Source: Paraglaciecola arctica
GTDB taxonomy: Bacteria; Pseudomonadota; Gammaproteobacteria; Enterobacterales; Alteromonadaceae
NCBI RefSeq assembly: GCF_018861065.1
Contig: NZ_JAHKQO010000036.1
Coordinates: 397,865-461,864 of the forward strand
Length of the DNA: 64,000 bases
Direction: 5' to 3'
A program made the translations under genes and the position numbers. The notes under the pieces were generated by a model. It made no database searches and had not been told where the DNA came from. It saw nothing but the letters and a program-made list of their open reading frames with translations. Of this stretch, positions 8,058 to 16,561 are shown piece by piece (the first letter of the stretch is position 1; every line of letters begins with the position of its first letter).

Positions 8058-11000
8058 TTATAGCTTGTATTGGATCCCAGCAAATATGCGAGGTCCGTAA
8101 ACATTGATCTCACCAAAATTTTCACGAGATGGGATAAATTGTCTTTTAGGTTCATCAAACAAGTTAATCGCAGCTAGAGATAATTTGATATTTTTATTCA
8201 ACTTATAGCTAGCACGCGCTTCATAAACACCTGTATCACCAACATACCTTAAGTTACCTGGCGTTGAGACATATTGTTGGAAATATTCGCTACGGTACTT
8301 GTATATTAGTTGTACGTTAAATCCACCATCTTGGTAATAAAGCTGGCCAGACATGACGTTTTCAGAGAAGCCAAAAATCTCAGCGGAATCTACCAGTCCA
8401 ATTCGTTCAGTTACTGTTCCATCGGCAGCAACAATATTAGATGCCCCAAAGTTAGCGTCTTCAACTTCGAAATCAGAATCAGCCCAGTTGTAACTTAATT
8501 TAACCCCAAAGTTACTCCAGAAGTTTGGTAGATAAGTAAAGGCGTGTGTAGCTGTCATTTCAACACCATATATGGTGCTAGTATCGTCAGTGGTTTGTTG
8601 AACCGTGACTAAGGTATCTAATGCTTGACCGTCTACGGTAAATGTTTCATTGGTAGAAACGTTTTCAAAACCACCTTCGAAGGTTTTGTAGTAACCACCA
8701 AAGGCCAAGATAGTATCGTCGTTGGGATACCATTCAACTGCCAAATCAGCGTTCCAAGAAGTGAAAGGTTTGATGTTTGGGTTACCATTTGCGATGGCCG
8801 TACCTATAGCCACATCAATTGATTCAACGCCTTCGCTTTCATCAGTTAACCCTGTAAAAACACGTCCAAAGCCCATATCTGATGGAGAAGGTCGAGATAA
8901 CGCTCTGAATAACGCCCCTCTCAATAACACTTCGTCATTCAACTCCATGACCATATTAAAGCTAGGTAACAATTCTGAATAACTACTACCACCTTTTACC
9001 GCAATTAGGTCTGCGCCACTCACTAAATCAATGCTGGTTATGCTGGGAATACCATCGATTTCGGTTATGGTGGCTTCTAACGGCCCTCTTAGACCAATAG
9101 AGGTGACGTCTGTTTTAACGTAACGTATGCCGAAGTTACCACGCACTGGATAATCACCAATTAGCGTGTCGTAGTCAGCCTGTATATAGGCTGCAAAGGT
9201 TTCTTCTTGCACATCAACATTGGCAACAGTCTGTTCTGGCTCAGGAATGACCGGTGCACCACCAATCACTGCGGTAGCGATACACAGCGGGTCAAATGAG
9301 GCAAAAGCATTACCTGTTCCTTGCGCGATAACATTACCATCTGCATCGACATTAGTGATCAATGGTTGGCCACCGGTAACCGCAGATAAAAACCCACTTT
9401 CAGGAAAACTACTGTTTTGGCAATTGGCGATGGCTTCATACATCACACTGTCGTCGTTATTAGTGTATTCATCTCGTGCTCTAGGGGCACTATCAAATTC
9501 CAATTTAGAAAATCGCAATCCACCTTTCAACTGACTAATCACTTCACTATCAGTTAAATATTCAAAGTCAGTTCTAAGAGCCGTTATTTTGTTGTTGCGG
9601 AATTGGTTTAGATCAACACGTGTTCGCGCTGAGTCAGCGAAATTATTAGGATTGGTTACATCAAAATCTCTGACGGTCATAATGGGTATTAATGAACCAT
9701 TTTGACCAATTTCAACCGCGGTATTAATATAACCTTCGTCCGCAGCACCAGCTACAGGATTACCTAAAATGTCAGTTGGCTCAGACTGCAAACGCGTGTG
9801 ATAGAGGTTTTCTTCACGTTGCGTTTCAGAAATAGATAAATCAGCGCTAATCGAGAGTACGTCGCTGGCATCATAGATAAATGATATTCCGCCACCTTTG
9901 TACTCTTCTAAACGTTCTAAATAAGTGCTTAGAGTTTCAATTCGTTGTCGGTAAGTGCCAGAAATCAATGAACCATCCTCTGTAATGACAAGATCTACTG
10001 GCAATTGTCCATCACGTGATACCGTTGGGTCGTCTAATCTTCTGCTACTTGCAAAAACTAAATCATTTCTAATTTCATTGAAGTCTCGATTGGAGTATTC
10101 AGCATCGATGTTTACTTCAAACTGTTCGTTTGGTCGCCACTGAATCGCACCAAAAATAGACTGTCTGTCGTCGTCGGTGGTATTTTGGCGATAAGAGTAA
10201 GAACTAGGAACAAACACATAAGGAACGCCTGCATCTGGTGAAACACCTGTAGCGGGATCAACTTGGTTATTGATGCCACCATTGTCACAATCGCCACCGT
10301 CGTCATACACACCATTTGAAGTAGTAGGGTCGACGCGACAATCTCTCCAGCCACTTGTAGTTCGAGCTTCTTGTTCTGGGTTAGTGGCTAGATTCTTTTG
10401 CGCACCAATTGAAAAACCAATGTCGCCTAATTTATCAGTCTCAATTTGGTCCACAAAACTTAAGGTAATGCGTGATCCAAAGTCTCGAGCGCTGTTATCA
10501 ATGTCACTCTCTGCGGGATTCCAGTTACCTTTAACTTCCGCTTGGAAACGACGTTTGCCGTAGTCTAACGGTTTCATCGTTTCCAACGAAATCTGACCTG
10601 ACACCCCACCTTCAATCAAACTGGCTTCTTGGGTTTTGTATATTGCTATTTTATTAAAAAGTTCTGATGGAAATTGCGAGAAATTAACCGAACGGTCACC
10701 ACTACCATTGGCGGCTTCGCGACCGTTGAATACTGTGCTACCTAAAAATGGACCTAAGCCACGAATTGAAATCTCGGTTGCGCCACCTTGCTCACGGTGA
10801 GACGAAGCACCAGTTAGCGTCTCTAGTGCTTCACCGATTGAAAGAGCCGGAAGGTCTCCAATATCTTCAGCCGACAAACCATCAACAATACTTGTGGATA
10901 ATTTTTTAATACTAATGGAGTCTTGGATGGTTTTGCGTACACCAGTAACCGCAATCACTTCGGTTGTATCATCAACGGCTGCTGCGTCGTCGCTTTGTTG

Positions 11001-11114
11001 TGCCATTGCTGGCATTCCCAACATACAAGCTAAAGTTGACGCATAGACTGATTTGCTCAGAAAGCGACTAGTCGTGCCCGCTTTTATTGCGCAACTGATT
11101 TTATTTAATTTCAT
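8058..11114 (-). CDS. TonB-dependent outer-membrane receptor (alginate oligosaccharide uptake)
   Basis: Outer-membrane active transporter of about 1018 residues, in the size class used by Alteromonadales for polysaccharide fragments. A signal peptide ends near MPAMAQQ. A TonB-box-like stretch (TEVIAVTGVRK) and a plug domain follow, with GATEISIRGLGPFLGSTVFNGREA. A long beta-barrel ends in an aromatic-rich C-terminus (GPRIFAGIQYKL). Start chosen at 11114, with GAGAG eight bases upstream; the adjacent ATG at 11117 is equally possible. It heads the alginate operon and shares a divergent region with the GntR gene. The alginate substrate is inferred from the PL6 and KDG kinase genes next to it. 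Confidence 0.9.
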   Translation of the reverse strand: MKLNKISCAIKAGTTSRFLSKSVYASTLACMLGMPAMAQQSDDAAAVDDTTEVIAVTGVRKTIQDSISIKKLSTSIVDGLSAEDIGDLPALSIGEALETLTGASSHREQGGATEISIRGLGPFLGSTVFNGREAANGSGDRSVNFSQFPSELFNKIAIYKTQEASLIEGGVSGQISLETMKPLDYGKRRFQAEVKGNWNPAESDIDNSARDFGSRITLSFVDQIETDKLGDIGFSIGAQKNLATNPEQEARTTSGWRDCRVDPTTSNGVYDDGGDCDNGGINNQVDPATGVSPDAGVPYVFVPSSYSYRQNTTDDDRQSIFGAIQWRPNEQFEVNIDAEYSNRDFNEIRNDLVFASSRRLDDPTVSRDGQLPVDLVITEDGSLISGTYRQRIETLSTYLERLEEYKGGGISFIYDASDVLSISADLSISETQREENLYHTRLQSEPTDILGNPVAGAADEGYINTAVEIGQNGSLIPIMTVRDFDVTNPNNFADSARTRVDLNQFRNNKITALRTDFEYLTDSEVISQLKGGLRFSKLEFDSAPRARDEYTNNDDSVMYEAIANCQNSSFPESGFLSAVTGGQPLITNVDADGNVIAQGTGNAFASFDPLCIATAVIGGAPVIPEPEQTVANVDVQEETFAAYIQADYDTLIGDYPVRGNFGIRYVKTDVTSIGLRGPLEATITEIDGIPSITSIDLVSGADLIAVKGGSSYSELLPSFNMVMELNDEVLLRGALFRALSRPSPSDMGFGRVFTGLTDESEGVESIDVAIGTAIANGNPNIKPFTSWNADLAVEWYPNDDTILAFGGYYKTFEGGFENVSTNETFTVDGQALDTLVTVQQTTDDTSTIYGVEMTATHAFTYLPNFWSNFGVKLSYNWADSDFEVEDANFGASNIVAADGTVTERIGLVDSAEIFGFSENVMSGQLYYQDGGFNVQLIYKYRSEYFQQYVSTPGNLRYVGDTGVYEARASYKLNKNIKLSLAAINLFDEPKRQFIPSRENFGEINVYGPRIFAGIQYKL

Positions 11115-11158
11115 CATGTGTGCTCTCGCATTATACTTTTTTGTGTACAGACAGCACA

Positions 11159-11187
11159 ATGTAACCAATAGTTAAATACAATGTCAA
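11159..11187 (-). promoter_or_regulatory. predicted promoter of the alginate operon with overlapping half-operators
   Basis: On the minus strand, TTGACA (11187-11182) and TTACAT (11164-11159) are separated by 17 bases. A TATTGGTTAC half-site overlaps the -10 element, and another TTGGTTA lies just upstream of the -35. This layout recurs at the SDR promoter (13205-13233) and suggests repression by a FadR-family regulator. Confidence 0.6.
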
Positions 11188-11215
11188 ACAAATATTAACC
11201 AATTTTACATTCACT

Positions 11216-11246
11216 TTATTACCAATATAGATTTTATTGGTAATAA
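11216..11246. promoter_or_regulatory. perfect 12-bp inverted repeat, candidate GntR operator
   Basis: TTATTACCAATA and TATTGGTAATAA are exact reverse complements separated by seven bases, in the divergent region between the TonB receptor and the GntR gene. The TTGGTA/TACCAA core matches operators of UxuR/ExuR-type GntR regulators. Further half-sites lie at 11161-11169, 11195-11202 and 11266-11280. Confidence 0.75.
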
Positions 11247-11274
11247 CTTTTATGGTTTATTTAATGTTACCAAT

Positions 11275-11303
11275 TTGGTTTTTTGTTAACATTATGGTAT
11301 AAC
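11275..11303 (+). promoter_or_regulatory. predicted promoter of the GntR regulator gene
   Basis: TTGGTT (11275-11280) and TATAAC (11298-11303) are 17 bases apart. ACCAATTTGGT (11269-11279), an inverted repeat of ACCAA/TTGGT with one central base, overlaps the -35 box, consistent with autoregulation. Confidence 0.5.
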
Positions 11304-11386
11304 GTGAAAAAAGCTGCAGTGATGTATCAGTTCGATATATCATACGCTTATAGGCGTATGTATTTAAATAACCAGAGGTATAGAGG

Positions 11387-12118
11387 ATGAAAAATAGGCG
11401 ACTGTTTTGGACTATTGTCGAAAAGATAGAATCACTTATTGATTCTGGACAATTCCCTGCCGGCAGCAGGCTTCCACCTGAAAGAGAGCTTGCTGAAAAT
11501 TTTGAAGTGAGTCGTCCGACTATTCGTGAAGCTATAATCGCACTAGAAGTACTTGAAAAAGTAGAAGTAAAAACTGGCTCTGGTGTTTATGTATTAGAAA
11601 ATACCAAAAAACAAAACGTACAGCATAATATAAGCGCTTTCGAATTAACTCAGGCTAGAGCGTTAATTGAAGGTGAAGCAGCAGCACTTGCGGCCACGAC
11701 TATTTCAGAAGAAGAGCTTGAGCGCTTAAATCACACTTTGGTTGAAATGGAAAAAGGCGAGCACCCTGAAACTGCCGATAAAGAATTTCATTTGATTATA
11801 TCCACCGCTACACGCAACAGTGCAGTTTTAATGGCAGTAAGCAGCTTGTGGGCAATGCGTGAAACAAGCCCTACCGTCAAAATGGCTTATAAAGGTGTGT
11901 GTAGCCAAAGTGACTCTAAAAGGTTAGACGAACACAAAGCCATTTATAATGCTTTGGTCAATCGTGACTCTCAAGCTGCAAGAGCCGCCATGCACCTTCA
12001 TTTTAATCGACTCATCAATGCTTTATTTGAAGCAAGTGAAGCCAAGGCATTAGAAGAAGTGAGAAGACAAACGAGTCAAACTCGTGATTTATATTCCCTT
12101 AGTCATTTAGTTTCTTAG
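11387..12118 (+). CDS. FadR-family GntR transcriptional regulator of alginate genes
   Basis: DNA-binding regulator of 243 residues. The N-terminal winged helix covers about residues 1-72, with the GntR signature GSRLPPERELAENFEVSRPT. An all-helical FCD ligand-binding domain covers about 85-225; its DKEFH, EHKAIYNAL and MHLHF segments supply the Asp/His residues that usually bind a metal and an organic acid. Such regulators control uronate catabolism (UxuR, ExuR, KdgR types). It is divergent from the alginate operon and followed at distance by the SDR gene, and operators fitting its family lie at both promoters. The inducer is probably KDG, KDPG or DEH, which sequence cannot decide. AGAGG lies eight bases before the ATG. 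Confidence 0.88.
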   Translation: MKNRRLFWTIVEKIESLIDSGQFPAGSRLPPERELAENFEVSRPTIREAIIALEVLEKVEVKTGSGVYVLENTKKQNVQHNISAFELTQARALIEGEAAALAATTISEEELERLNHTLVEMEKGEHPETADKEFHLIISTATRNSAVLMAVSSLWAMRETSPTVKMAYKGVCSQSDSKRLDEHKAIYNALVNRDSQAARAAMHLHFNRLINALFEASEAKALEEVRRQTSQTRDLYSLSHLVS

Positions 12119-12155
12119 CGCCAGATTTTTTCAAGGTTCAACAACGCCCTCTTTG

Positions 12156-12193
12156 AATCCCAATAGAGAAACCTTCGTTTCGTTATTGGGATT
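12156..12193 (+). other. extended hairpin after the GntR gene
   Basis: AATCCCAATA and TATTGGGATT pair, and inside them GAAAC pairs with GTTTC around CTTC. A T-tract is lacking, but it lies about 40 bases past the regulator stop and probably marks the 3' end of its message, convergent with the SDR terminator. Confidence 0.5.
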
Positions 12194-12245
12194 AGCGTTC
12201 TACTCGCCACCACTAGTTAAATCACTTTACGCCTATTCTTAGAAA

Positions 12246-12275
12246 ATAAAAAAGGCCATGTATCAACATGGCCTT
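12246..12275 (-). terminator. rho-independent terminator of the SDR gene
   Basis: On the minus strand, AAGGCCATG and CATGGCCTT form a 9-bp stem with a six-base loop, followed by five to six T. It lies about 60 bases after the SDR stop codon. Confidence 0.88.
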
Positions 12276-12332
12276 GCAGGGTACAGTAGCTTATATTCTA
12301 CTTTTATTATTAATCTGTTCGTTTGGGACTGC

Positions 12333-13079
12333 CTAAGAGAAAAGCATGCCACCATTTATATCGATATTGTTTCCTGTCATATATGAAGACTCATCAGAAG
12401 CTAAAAATCCTACTAACTTCGCTACTTCTTGGGATGTTCCTTCGCGTTTTGCGCAGGTCATGCCGGCCACTTTTTCACGTACATCACCAGCCGTAAACGT
12501 ATCGTGGAATCCAGTGCTGATCATGCCCGGACACACGCCGTTTACTCGAATATCAGGGCCAAGCTCTTTAGCTAAACCACGGGTATAAGTCATTACCGCG
12601 CCTTTGGACGTAGCGTATGCAACGGCACCACCACCGCCGCCATCTCGACCGGCCTGAGAGGCAAGTGTAACGATTGAACTACCCGGCGCTAAATGAGGAA
12701 TACAGGCTTTACACATCATAAACAAAGATGTCATGTTCAAGTTCATTACATTGTTCCAATGCTCGATACTCATATCTGCAATTTTGACTCGCGCCACTAA
12801 ACCACCAGACACATGAACAAGACAGTCAATTTTTCCAAAGGTATCGAGTGTCGCCTTAACTACTGCGTTAACACTCGACTGATCCGTTAGATCTGCCTGC
12901 AGTGCTATTGCACTCCCGCCAAAGGCTTCAATTTCTGCAACGGCGCTTTGGGCGGTCGTTTCGCTTGAGTGATAAGTAATCACTACCTTAGCACCACGCT
13001 GTGCTAATTCGATTGCACAAGCACGACCTATATCTCTACCGCCACCAGCAACAATAGCCACTTTGCCTTTCATTGTCAT
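12333..13079 (-). CDS. SDR oxidoreductase, probable DEH (unsaturated uronate) reductase
   Basis: Classical short-chain dehydrogenase of 248 residues. The cofactor-binding motif is [11 protein letters not shown], the active-site Ser is in TLASQAG, and the catalytic Tyr/Lys are in AYATSKGA, followed by the PG motif in GVCPGMIS. In alginate degraders an SDR of this size reduces 4-deoxy-L-erythro-5-hexoseulose uronate to 2-keto-3-deoxygluconate, and a kinase for that product lies in the same locus. The ATG at 13079 is used (GGAG six bases upstream) rather than a GTG four codons earlier. The promoter carries the same operator type as the alginate operon. Reductase substrate and NADH/NADPH preference are inferred. 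Confidence 0.83.
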   Translation of the reverse strand: MTMKGKVAIVAGGGRDIGRACAIELAQRGAKVVITYHSSETTAQSAVAEIEAFGGSAIALQADLTDQSSVNAVVKATLDTFGKIDCLVHVSGGLVARVKIADMSIEHWNNVMNLNMTSLFMMCKACIPHLAPGSSIVTLASQAGRDGGGGGAVAYATSKGAVMTYTRGLAKELGPDIRVNGVCPGMISTGFHDTFTAGDVREKVAGMTCAKREGTSQEVAKLVGFLASDESSYMTGNNIDINGGMLFS

Positions 13080-13204
13080 AAAGCACTCCACTCAATCCAC
13101 TTAGATAATTATTATTTAACCTACCACTAGCCGCCAACAAACAAAGACCACAGCCTTATTGAATTGAGCTTATTGAGATGGCTAAGTATCAGGTCTATGT
13201 TACA

Positions 13205-13260
13205 AAAATAACCAATCTAGACACTTTTGTCAACCAATCAATAAGTTTTGGTAATACCAA
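13205..13260 (-). promoter_or_regulatory. predicted SDR promoter with UxuR-like operator
   Basis: On the minus strand, TTGACA (13233-13228) and TATTTT (13210-13205) are 17 bases apart. A GATTGGTTA half-site overlaps the -10, as at the receptor promoter. TTGGTAATACCAA (13248-13260), six-base arms around one base, lies about 14 bases upstream of the -35. The region 13092-13476 holds no gene. Confidence 0.65.
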
Positions 13261-13394
13261 TAAACCAAAGCCCGGCAGCTATTTTTGAGTTACGTTTTTA
13301 GCCTTATGTACTTTAAAAACTATCCTGATCTATCTTCGTTAAACTTGAAGGCTACCTTTGTTAACATTCCAAATAGCACTGACTAGACCTCATT

Positions 13395-13406
13395 TTATTA
13401 CCAATA
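13395..13406. promoter_or_regulatory. isolated copy of the operator 12-mer
   Basis: TTATTACCAATA is identical to the left arm of the 31-bp inverted repeat at 11216-11246. Here it lacks a facing arm and lies 71 bases upstream of the RDD gene. It may be a degenerate site or chance in AT-rich DNA. Confidence 0.4.
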
Positions 13407-13476
13407 TTATTTATCTCAAAGTTTATACTGGCGCTAGTTTACTGATACCATCTGGTTTATTTTTCAAGGCTTATTT

Positions 13477-13992
13477 GTGACATCTACAACCCCCACACAC
13501 TCTCGAGCAAGTTTCTTTCGCAGACTTGCGGCAATGGTTTACGACCTATTAGTCGCTGTCGCTGTCGGTATGTGCGCTGCAATGATTATTTTGGTAACAA
13601 TGATGTTATTAGTAGAAAATAATATTCTAGATAATCAAGGTTATGCGCATTTTAGTGATCTGATTCAACATTCGTTTGGCTACCAACTTACGATTCAAAT
13701 TTGGGTCATGTTGTGGATTGTGGGATTTTTTCTATGGTTTTGGCGTAATGGTGGTCAAACCATAGGCATGCGGGCGTGGCGTCTACGATTGTTTAGCACA
13801 AACGACAAGCCATTTGGATATGGCCGCGCATTTTTGCGTTTGTTGTGCTCCTTTGGTGGTTTAGGTACTTTGTTAGTGCTGTTCGATTTTAAATCAAAAC
13901 TGTCGTTGCAAGATAGGATAGCCGCTACTGAAATATTGGTACTGAGTAAAGAAGATAACCACCACCAAGCATGGAAAAAGATTCAGGAATAA
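13477..13992 (+). CDS. RDD family membrane protein
   Basis: 171-residue inner-membrane protein of the RDD family, a group of unknown or mixed function. Family residues are visible: Arg in FRRLAAMVYDLLVA near the start, an Asp in the same helix, and a late LQDRIAATEI segment. There are about three hydrophobic helices (residues ~20-46, 70-92, 120-142). GQTIGMRAWRLRL after helix 2 is a typical RDD loop. It starts with GTG, with AAGG seven bases upstream. It is convergent with lptG, an arrangement common in Alteromonadales; no functional link to LPS export is shown. Confidence 0.85.
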   Translation: MTSTTPTHSRASFFRRLAAMVYDLLVAVAVGMCAAMIILVTMMLLVENNILDNQGYAHFSDLIQHSFGYQLTIQIWVMLWIVGFFLWFWRNGGQTIGMRAWRLRLFSTNDKPFGYGRAFLRLLCSFGGLGTLLVLFDFKSKLSLQDRIAATEILVLSKEDNHHQAWKKIQE

Positions 13993-14072
13993 TTCCTCTA
14001 GACAATTGTTCGCTTTCATCTAAGCAAATGCTTACTTTCGTGGGAGAAAGCAGAACTCAGGAATTTGACTAT

Positions 14073-14094
14073 ACGCGGCTTTGGCAAACCGCGT
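14073..14094. other. stem-loop between RDD gene and lptG
   Basis: ACGCGG pairs with CCGCGT, with an inner TTTG/CAAA pairing, in the 149-base gap between two convergent genes. No T-tract. Possibly a weak bidirectional end signal. Confidence 0.35.
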
Positions 14095-14141
14095 GTTGTA
14101 TACAAGGAACTGGTTTTGAGTCGATGCCAATGGTTTGCCGT

Positions 14142-15215
14142 TTAACCTTGCCTTTTTAACAAAAATATTGAAAAGGCGGCAAAAACACAACTTGGTAAGG
14201 CAGCCCCTAAGAATGGTGGAAACTGATAAACCAAACTCAACGCCCCGAACACCTCATTACTGACAAAAAAGCCAAACCCAGTTAACACCCCTAAAATTAC
14301 TCTAGCTCCCATAGTTACACTGCGCAAAGGACCAAAAATAAAAGACAATGCCATCAATAGCATCACGCCGACTGACAAAGGTTGCAGAACTTTACGCCAC
14401 AGAGCCAATTCGTATCGGCTAGGATCTAAGCTGTTATTATTGCGATAATTCACATATTCAGCCAAACCACGGATTGATAGAGCTTCGGGCTTAACTGTCA
14501 CCACGCCTAACTTGTCTGGTGTGAGTGTTGACGACCACACGCCTTTTTCAAGTTGTTGGTAACGGATCCGCTGATCACCTATAAACGTATATTTAACTTG
14601 CTTTAGCTGCCAACCGTCGGCGCTATAATTTGCCTCTAGAGCAGAAGTGATTTGCCTTAGCACTAAACTTTCGTCAAATTCATATACGTTTACTCTACGT
14701 AAAGTGTTGGTATCGACTACCTCTCCAATACTCACGAAGTTATCACCGTCCTTTGCCCAGGTTATTCTGTCAGAAGCAAATAAGCTGCCACCTGAGATAG
14801 CTTGGGTACGAATTTCTTTCGCTTTAGTTTCGGTAACAGGCGCAATCCACTCACCAACAAACATCACAAATAACACCATTAGCAGCGCTGACTTCATTGC
14901 CGAAATAATGATATTCCAGCGGCTTTGCCCTGCAGACTGCATGACTACCAATTCACTGTTACTTGCCAAAACCCCCATACCTATCAAGCCACCGATCAAC
15001 GTAGCCATAGGGAAAAACTGCTCCAACTCTCGGGGTAAGCTCAGCACAACATACACTGCTGCAACGGTCATGTCGTAACTACCACGACCGACTTGTTTCA
15101 TCTGCTCAATAAATTTTATCAAGGCACTTAAACCAACCAAAACACTCAAGCTCATTGCAGTTGTCGCTAGTAGTGTTTTAGCGATATAGACATCTAATAT
15201 TTTAAGCACGGGCAT
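14142..15215 (-). CDS. lptG: LPS export ABC transporter permease LptG
   Basis: One of the two inner-membrane permeases of the LptB2FGC complex, which extracts lipopolysaccharide from the inner membrane and pushes it along the periplasmic bridge. 357 residues: three N-terminal helices with a conserved EQMKQVGRGSYDM segment after helix 1, a periplasmic beta-jellyroll domain (~residues 105-260), and three C-terminal helices with PLSVGVMLLMALSFIFGPLRS. The gene overlaps the end of lptF by 14 bases, so the two are translationally coupled. Confidence 0.96.
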   Translation of the reverse strand: MPVLKILDVYIAKTLLATTAMSLSVLVGLSALIKFIEQMKQVGRGSYDMTVAAVYVVLSLPRELEQFFPMATLIGGLIGMGVLASNSELVVMQSAGQSRWNIIISAMKSALLMVLFVMFVGEWIAPVTETKAKEIRTQAISGGSLFASDRITWAKDGDNFVSIGEVVDTNTLRRVNVYEFDESLVLRQITSALEANYSADGWQLKQVKYTFIGDQRIRYQQLEKGVWSSTLTPDKLGVVTVKPEALSIRGLAEYVNYRNNNSLDPSRYELALWRKVLQPLSVGVMLLMALSFIFGPLRSVTMGARVILGVLTGFGFFVSNEVFGALSLVYQFPPFLGAALPSCVFAAFSIFLLKRQG

Positions 15216-16311
15216 CCCCTTTAAATCGAGCCCGCATTTTCACACCTATAGGCCTGCCTTTAAGTAACAGTGCAATACCGATTGAAAACAGCACACCATG
15301 GACCCACCATAGACCGAACTGTTGGGGTATATTGCCGTCTTCTAAGGCCTTGCGACCAGCCATCAATAACATAAAGTAGCCAAGATATAACATCAATGCA
15401 GGGAACATTTTCCCAAAGCGCCCTTGCCTTGGGTCAGCAGCACTTAGGGGCACCGCAATCAGGACTAAAAACGGCAAAGACAGTGGGATAGCGATACGCC
15501 AATGCAACTCTGCTAACGCTAAGATAGATGGGTCATCCATTAACACTTTGGTCGAATATGCGCTTAATTTTCTGCGCTTTTTTTCAGCTTGTTGTTCCGC
15601 GATTTGAATCTGATATTCTTCGAATTCAACCACACTATAATCCTGGCGGCCTACCTCACCTTCATATTGTTTACCTTGATTAAGAATTAGCTTTTGCGCG
15701 CCATTTGTTTGTTCTTGAATGCCGCCACTGGTTGCATACACAATGCGCACATTTTCAGAATCCGAGTCAGTGTCTCTTTGCGCTAAAAATACTTTTCTCA
15801 AGGGGTTAGGACCATTATCGATGTCGTGTACAAATATGACTGCTTGCTGATTAACGGTTTGCTGAAAACGGCCAGGAATAAGGCTAGCTAAACCACTTTG
15901 CGCCCCCACCTTTTCTTCTAGCTGGTAAGTACTTTCCACCGACAAAGGTGTCAACCACATAGTGAGGCACGCTGTTAATAACGACATAATCAAAGCTAAA
16001 ACTAACATAACGCGAGTGACATACCACTCGCTCACACCACAGGCGCGCATTACGCTCATTTCACTATCAACATACAAACGACCATGAGCCAACATTATCC
16101 CCAAAAATAAGCTTAGAGGTAACACCAATGACGCCAACACCGGTATGTGCAAAGCTAAAAATCCGAGCACCAATCCAGCAGGGATTTCCCCCTCTGATGC
16201 TTCGGCCAAAACCCTAACAAACTTTTGTGTGATAAAAATAGCCATCAGCAGCAAAAATATAGCGACTTGAGACTTCAAAGTTTCTTTCATTAAATAGCGA
16301 AAAATCAGCAC
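15202..16311 (-). CDS. lptF: LPS export ABC transporter permease LptF
   Basis: Partner permease of LptG in the LPS transport complex. 369 residues, starting MLIFRYLMKETLKSQ, typical of LptF. Three N-terminal helices flank a coupling loop with ARLYVDSEMSVMRACGVSE-like sequence that contacts LptB. A periplasmic jellyroll (~130-260) and three C-terminal helices follow, with PLSAADPRQGRFGKM. Transcribed away from pepA, with 250 bases between the two starts holding both promoters. Confidence 0.96.
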   Translation of the reverse strand: MLIFRYLMKETLKSQVAIFLLLMAIFITQKFVRVLAEASEGEIPAGLVLGFLALHIPVLASLVLPLSLFLGIMLAHGRLYVDSEMSVMRACGVSEWYVTRVMLVLALIMSLLTACLTMWLTPLSVESTYQLEEKVGAQSGLASLIPGRFQQTVNQQAVIFVHDIDNGPNPLRKVFLAQRDTDSDSENVRIVYATSGGIQEQTNGAQKLILNQGKQYEGEVGRQDYSVVEFEEYQIQIAEQQAEKKRRKLSAYSTKVLMDDPSILALAELHWRIAIPLSLPFLVLIAVPLSAADPRQGRFGKMFPALMLYLGYFMLLMAGRKALEDGNIPQQFGLWWVHGVLFSIGIALLLKGRPIGVKMRARFKGDARA

Positions 16312-16561
16312 AACACATCCAAGGGAAAAAGTAGTATTTTAGTGGCACTATGGGAAATTTTAAGTAAACTTAACGTTTTCACAAGTTTAATTTATAAAGT
16401 GTGCGAATTTAAAGCACTCAGCCTCTATCTTATTTACAGATTATGTCCGGCTGAAGTTAATCTTACAATAATATAGCGGTATTACCCAATAACACCTTGC
16501 GATTATTCATTAAAAGGGCGGCGGGTTGCAGTAATACTCATCATAATGACGAGGGGTCAAA

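Noticed and set aside
8310-10563. Several plus-strand reading frames of 60-100 codons inside the TonB receptor gene
   Set aside because: They lie antisense to a clear receptor, lack ribosome sites and show no family features; they are shadows of its codon bias.
11130-11135. TATAAT as -10 box of the receptor gene
   Set aside because: Only about 12 bases before the start codon, which would remove the ribosome site from the message; the promoter at 11159-11187 fits better.
13971-14159. 62-codon frame at the end of the RDD gene
   Set aside because: Overlaps both the RDD gene and the end of lptG, no domain or signal, no ribosome site.
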